Shown: positions 7,170 to 9,018 of the stretch, in pieces
How positions within the stretch are numbered: position 1 is the first letter of the stretch
Layout of the letters: every line of letters starts with the position of its first letter
From: Verrucomicrobia bacterium 12-59-8
GTDB taxonomy: Bacteria > Verrucomicrobiota > Verrucomicrobiae > Verrucomicrobiales > Verrucomicrobiaceae
Assembly: GCA_002279765.1 (NCBI GenBank)
Contig: NCCR01000335.1
Coordinates: 1 to 9,018 of the forward strand
Direction of reading: 5' to 3'
Length of the DNA: 9,018 nt
The notes under the pieces: generated by a model
The model's input: only the letters and a program-made list of their open reading frames with translations
The model's database searches: none
Told to the model about the DNA's origin: nothing
Translations under genes and position numbers: made by a program

Positions 7170-8609
7170 TCAGCGCTTGGCCATCGCGGATTCGAGCGCC
7201 TTGCGGTAGTTCAGCACGGCATCGCCGATGGCGGCTGAAACCTGCTGGCGATACGTTTCGGAGGCGACGAGCTGGCATTCCGCACCATTGGTCACGAAGC
7301 CGCCTTCAAACAAGATGCCGGGACGCTTGCAGCCGGTGAGCACGCTCCACTGCGCACGCTTGATGCCGCGATCGACGAACTTGAAACGGCTGATGACGCT
7401 GGCATGCACGGCGGTGGCGAGTGCGATGTTGGCGGAATCCTGTTTGTTGCCGGTGACGCCGTTGACGTTGTAACCGCCACCGCGGCTGATCGTTGCAGCG
7501 GCGCTCTGAGGCGTGAGCGCCCAGGTTTCGATGCCCGTGGCGGCAGCACCGCCGGAGTTGAAGTGGAAGCTGAGGAAGATGCTCTTCGGGGTCTGGTTCG
7601 CGATCGCCACGCGTCCGCCAAGGGTGATGAAGGTATCCGTCGCGCGTGTCAGGATCACCTTGAAGCCGCGCTGCATCAGGGCCGTGCGCACGGACATGGC
7701 CATCTTCAGCGCGAAGTCTTTCTCGTAGCCGTAAATACCGCGCGCGCCGGCATCATGGCCGCCGTGGCCTGCATCGACGACGACGGTGTCGAAGAATTCG
7801 GCGTTCTGAATGTGGCTGGGGTAGAGGACGGGGTCGATGAGCTTGCACAGATCGAGGCGCGAGAAGAGCACCTTGCCGTTGTACTCCACCACGGGGAAGC
7901 TGAGGATGAACTTGATGTTGTTGATCAGCATGTCCTGGGAGCCTACCTGCGCCTTGAGAATGAGCTTGGGGGAGCCGAGCCAGAAGTGCGTGCCCTGAAT
8001 GCGGAAGGTGGTGAAGCCATACACGGGATTGTAGAAGTTGCGGATACTCTCCGCCGTCACGTAGTCACGCCCGCCGATCTTCACGATCTCCCAGCCGCCG
8101 TTGGCAGGGAGGACTTCGACGGATTTGGATGCCTCAGCGGCGGGGGCCTTGTCTTCAGCGTCCTCTTTGAACTCGCCCTTCATGGGGGCTTCGTTGTCCT
8201 TCGCTGAGGATGATTTCGTCACATCCTTGATTGGCTCCTCCTTGGGCTTGGAAGTCTCCGTTTTCGCGGTGGTCTTGGCGGGGGCGGCTTTCTTGCCAAT
8301 CTCCACTTTCTTGCCGCCGGTCGTGGTGATGATGACCCGTGGCGGTTTGTTGCTGGTGGGGGTTTTGGCGGTGGTCTTTTCCGGTTCTGGTTTCGGCTTG
8401 CTGGCAGGCGCAGGCTTGGCGGCCGGCTTTTTCACAGGCTCAGGCGCAGGCGGCGGAGTTTCTGCCTTGCCACCACCACCGAAGATCTTTTTAAAGAAGC
8501 CCGGCTTCTGATCGTCTGCGCGCGCCACGTCGAACGACGCTGAAGCCAGTGCGAAAGCGAAGGTGGCGATGAGGGCCTTGGGGAGTTTGGGATGCGGTCC
8601 GGGGGGCAT
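7170..8609 (-). CDS. Secreted N-acetylmuramoyl-L-alanine amidase (Amidase_3)
   Basis: A zinc amidase that cleaves the bond between MurNAc and L-Ala of peptidoglycan, probably in the periplasm, for cell separation or wall turnover. The 479-residue protein starts with a signal peptide (hydrophobic core about 12-26, likely cut after DVARA at residue 31). Residues about 45-165 are a Lys/Pro/Ala/Glu-rich low-complexity linker. Residues about 170-265 (GGRDYVTAESI, LISN-like strand repeats, YNGKVLFSRLDLCKLIDP) resemble the copper-amine-oxidase-N-like beta domain often found before Amidase_3. The catalytic domain has VVVDAGHGGHDAGARG with Zn ligand His282, YEKD with Glu296, SFHFN with His349, and ILFEGGFVTN with catalytic Glu435. 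No LysM or SPOR domain is seen. The start ATG at 8607-8609 has no Shine-Dalgarno but gives a well-formed signal peptide. A good promoter candidate lies just upstream, divergent from gpmI. Confidence 0.92.
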   Translation of the reverse strand: MPPGPHPKLPKALIATFAFALASASFDVARADDQKPGFFKKIFGGGGKAETPPPAPEPVKKPAAKPAPASKPKPEPEKTTAKTPTSNKPPRVIITTTGGKKVEIGKKAAPAKTTAKTETSKPKEEPIKDVTKSSSAKDNEAPMKGEFKEDAEDKAPAAEASKSVEVLPANGGWEIVKIGGRDYVTAESIRNFYNPVYGFTTFRIQGTHFWLGSPKLILKAQVGSQDMLINNIKFILSFPVVEYNGKVLFSRLDLCKLIDPVLYPSHIQNAEFFDTVVVDAGHGGHDAGARGIYGYEKDFALKMAMSVRTALMQRGFKVILTRATDTFITLGGRVAIANQTPKSIFLSFHFNSGGAAATGIETWALTPQSAAATISRGGGYNVNGVTGNKQDSANIALATAVHASVISRFKFVDRGIKRAQWSVLTGCKRPGILFEGGFVTNGAECQLVASETYRQQVSAAIGDAVLNYRKALESAMAKR

Positions 8610-8645
8610 GACAGGAATGACAGCAATATCGGAGTAAAGCTGCCT

Positions 8646-8674
8646 CTTATACCCTGAGACGGCCCGGAGCGCAA
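8646..8674 (-). promoter_or_regulatory. Candidate promoter of the amidase gene
   Basis: On the minus strand TTGCGC (8669-8674) and TATAAG (8646-8651) are separated by exactly 17 bases. The -10 matches 5/6 and the -35 3/6. The start point would fall near 8639, giving a leader of about 30 bases before the ATG. Confidence 0.5.
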
Positions 8675-8709
8675 ACGATCTGACAGGCTGGGCCAGGGGC
8701 GGTCAGGTT

Positions 8710-8739
8710 TTGCCAAAAAATGCCCAAGGTGGTCATAAG
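8710..8739 (+). promoter_or_regulatory. Candidate promoter of gpmI
   Basis: TTGCCA (8710-8715, 5/6) and CATAAG (8734-8739, 4/6) are 18 bases apart and would give a leader of roughly 75 bases. A TTGACG at 8784-8789 is a good -35 match closer to the gene but has no usable -10 at the right distance. Confidence 0.35.
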
Positions 8740-8822
8740 GGTGCTTTCTGCCTCTCCTGGACGGTGCTGCCTCCACCCGGCCCTTGACGCCGCCGCCCGC
8801 TTGACCCATTGACCATACATCC

Positions 8823-9018
8823 ATGACTAAAAAACCTGTTGTTCTGATTATTCGTGACGGCTGGGGCATCAATCCCGGCGGCAAAGCCCAAGCTGAAGCC
8901 AATGGCGACGCCACCCTGCTGGCCCGCACCCCCTTCCACGACCACCTTTACGCCACCTACCCGCGCGGCACTGTCAGCGCCAGCGGCGAAGATGTGGGTC
9001 TGCCGGACGGCCAGATGG
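8823..9018 (+). CDS. gpmI: Phosphoglycerate mutase, 2,3-bisphosphoglycerate-independent (5' part)
   Basis: The enzyme interconverts 3-phosphoglycerate and 2-phosphoglycerate in glycolysis and gluconeogenesis, using two metal ions and a phosphoserine intermediate. The ATG at 8823 gives 65 residues before the window ends. They match the iPGM N-terminus: KKPVVLIIRDGWGIN with the metal-binding Asp12, a run ending in ARTPFHDHLYATYPRG, then VSASGEDVGLPDGQM. Most iPGMs read LDGWG where this one has RDGWG. The active-site serine motif (GNSEVGH) should follow just beyond the window and cannot be checked. No Shine-Dalgarno precedes the ATG. The gene diverges from the amidase gene across a 213-base intergenic region. 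Confidence 0.95.
   Translation, partial: MTKKPVVLIIRDGWGINPGGKAQAEANGDATLLARTPFHDHLYATYPRGTVSASGEDVGLPDGQM

Noticed and set aside
7404..8207. 267-codon open frame on the plus strand inside the amidase gene
   Set aside because: The opposite strand encodes a complete Amidase_3 protein with all catalytic residues; this frame is an antisense shadow without recognisable features.

Overview
The window looks like a stretch of GC-rich bacterial chromosome with housekeeping and cell-envelope genes. The best guess for the host is a Verrucomicrobiota member of the Prosthecobacter/Verrucomicrobium type. This is inference, based on the style of the tryptophan-rich DUF6600-type secreted protein, the RDGWG variant at the start of phosphoglycerate mutase, and translation starts that lack Shine-Dalgarno sequences. 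There is no rRNA gene or other decisive marker. I see no transposase, phage gene, CRISPR array, or defence or secondary-metabolite cluster.

Layout from left to right. Positions 1-162 hold the 3' end of a small ribbon-helix-helix-like protein (+). At 251-323 is tRNA-Ala(CGC) on the minus strand. From 4006 down to 568 runs a minus-strand gene pair, ldhA then ppsA, 27 bases apart and probably one operon. Positions 4007-4484 are non-coding between divergent genes and carry an 18-bp perfect inverted repeat. Positions 4485-6255 (+) encode a secreted Trp-rich protein with a long Pro/Gln-rich tail. At 6539-7084 (+) is a GmhB-like HAD phosphatase. At 8609-7170 (-) is a secreted N-acetylmuramoyl-L-alanine amidase. 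At 8823 the phosphoglycerate mutase gene gpmI starts on the plus strand and runs off the window.

Two genes have broken reading frames. ppsA has lost about 14 nt relative to the family near its 3' end, and the frame change strips off the conserved GICGQ cysteine segment. The DUF6600 gene contains an exact 43-bp tandem duplication; removing one copy restores a 575-codon open frame with its signal peptide. Either could be real mutation or an assembly or sequencing error, and the sequence alone cannot decide.

How the genes fit together: LdhA (pyruvate to D-lactate), PpsA (pyruvate to PEP) and GpmI (3-phosphoglycerate/2-phosphoglycerate) all act around lower glycolysis and gluconeogenesis. The amidase, the secreted Trp-rich protein and possibly the HAD phosphatase belong to envelope biology. 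I did not find a convincing new biological system. The items most worth a second look are the two frame disruptions, the inverted repeat at 4237-4300, the poly-G tracts, and the absence of Shine-Dalgarno motifs at all six visible starts.
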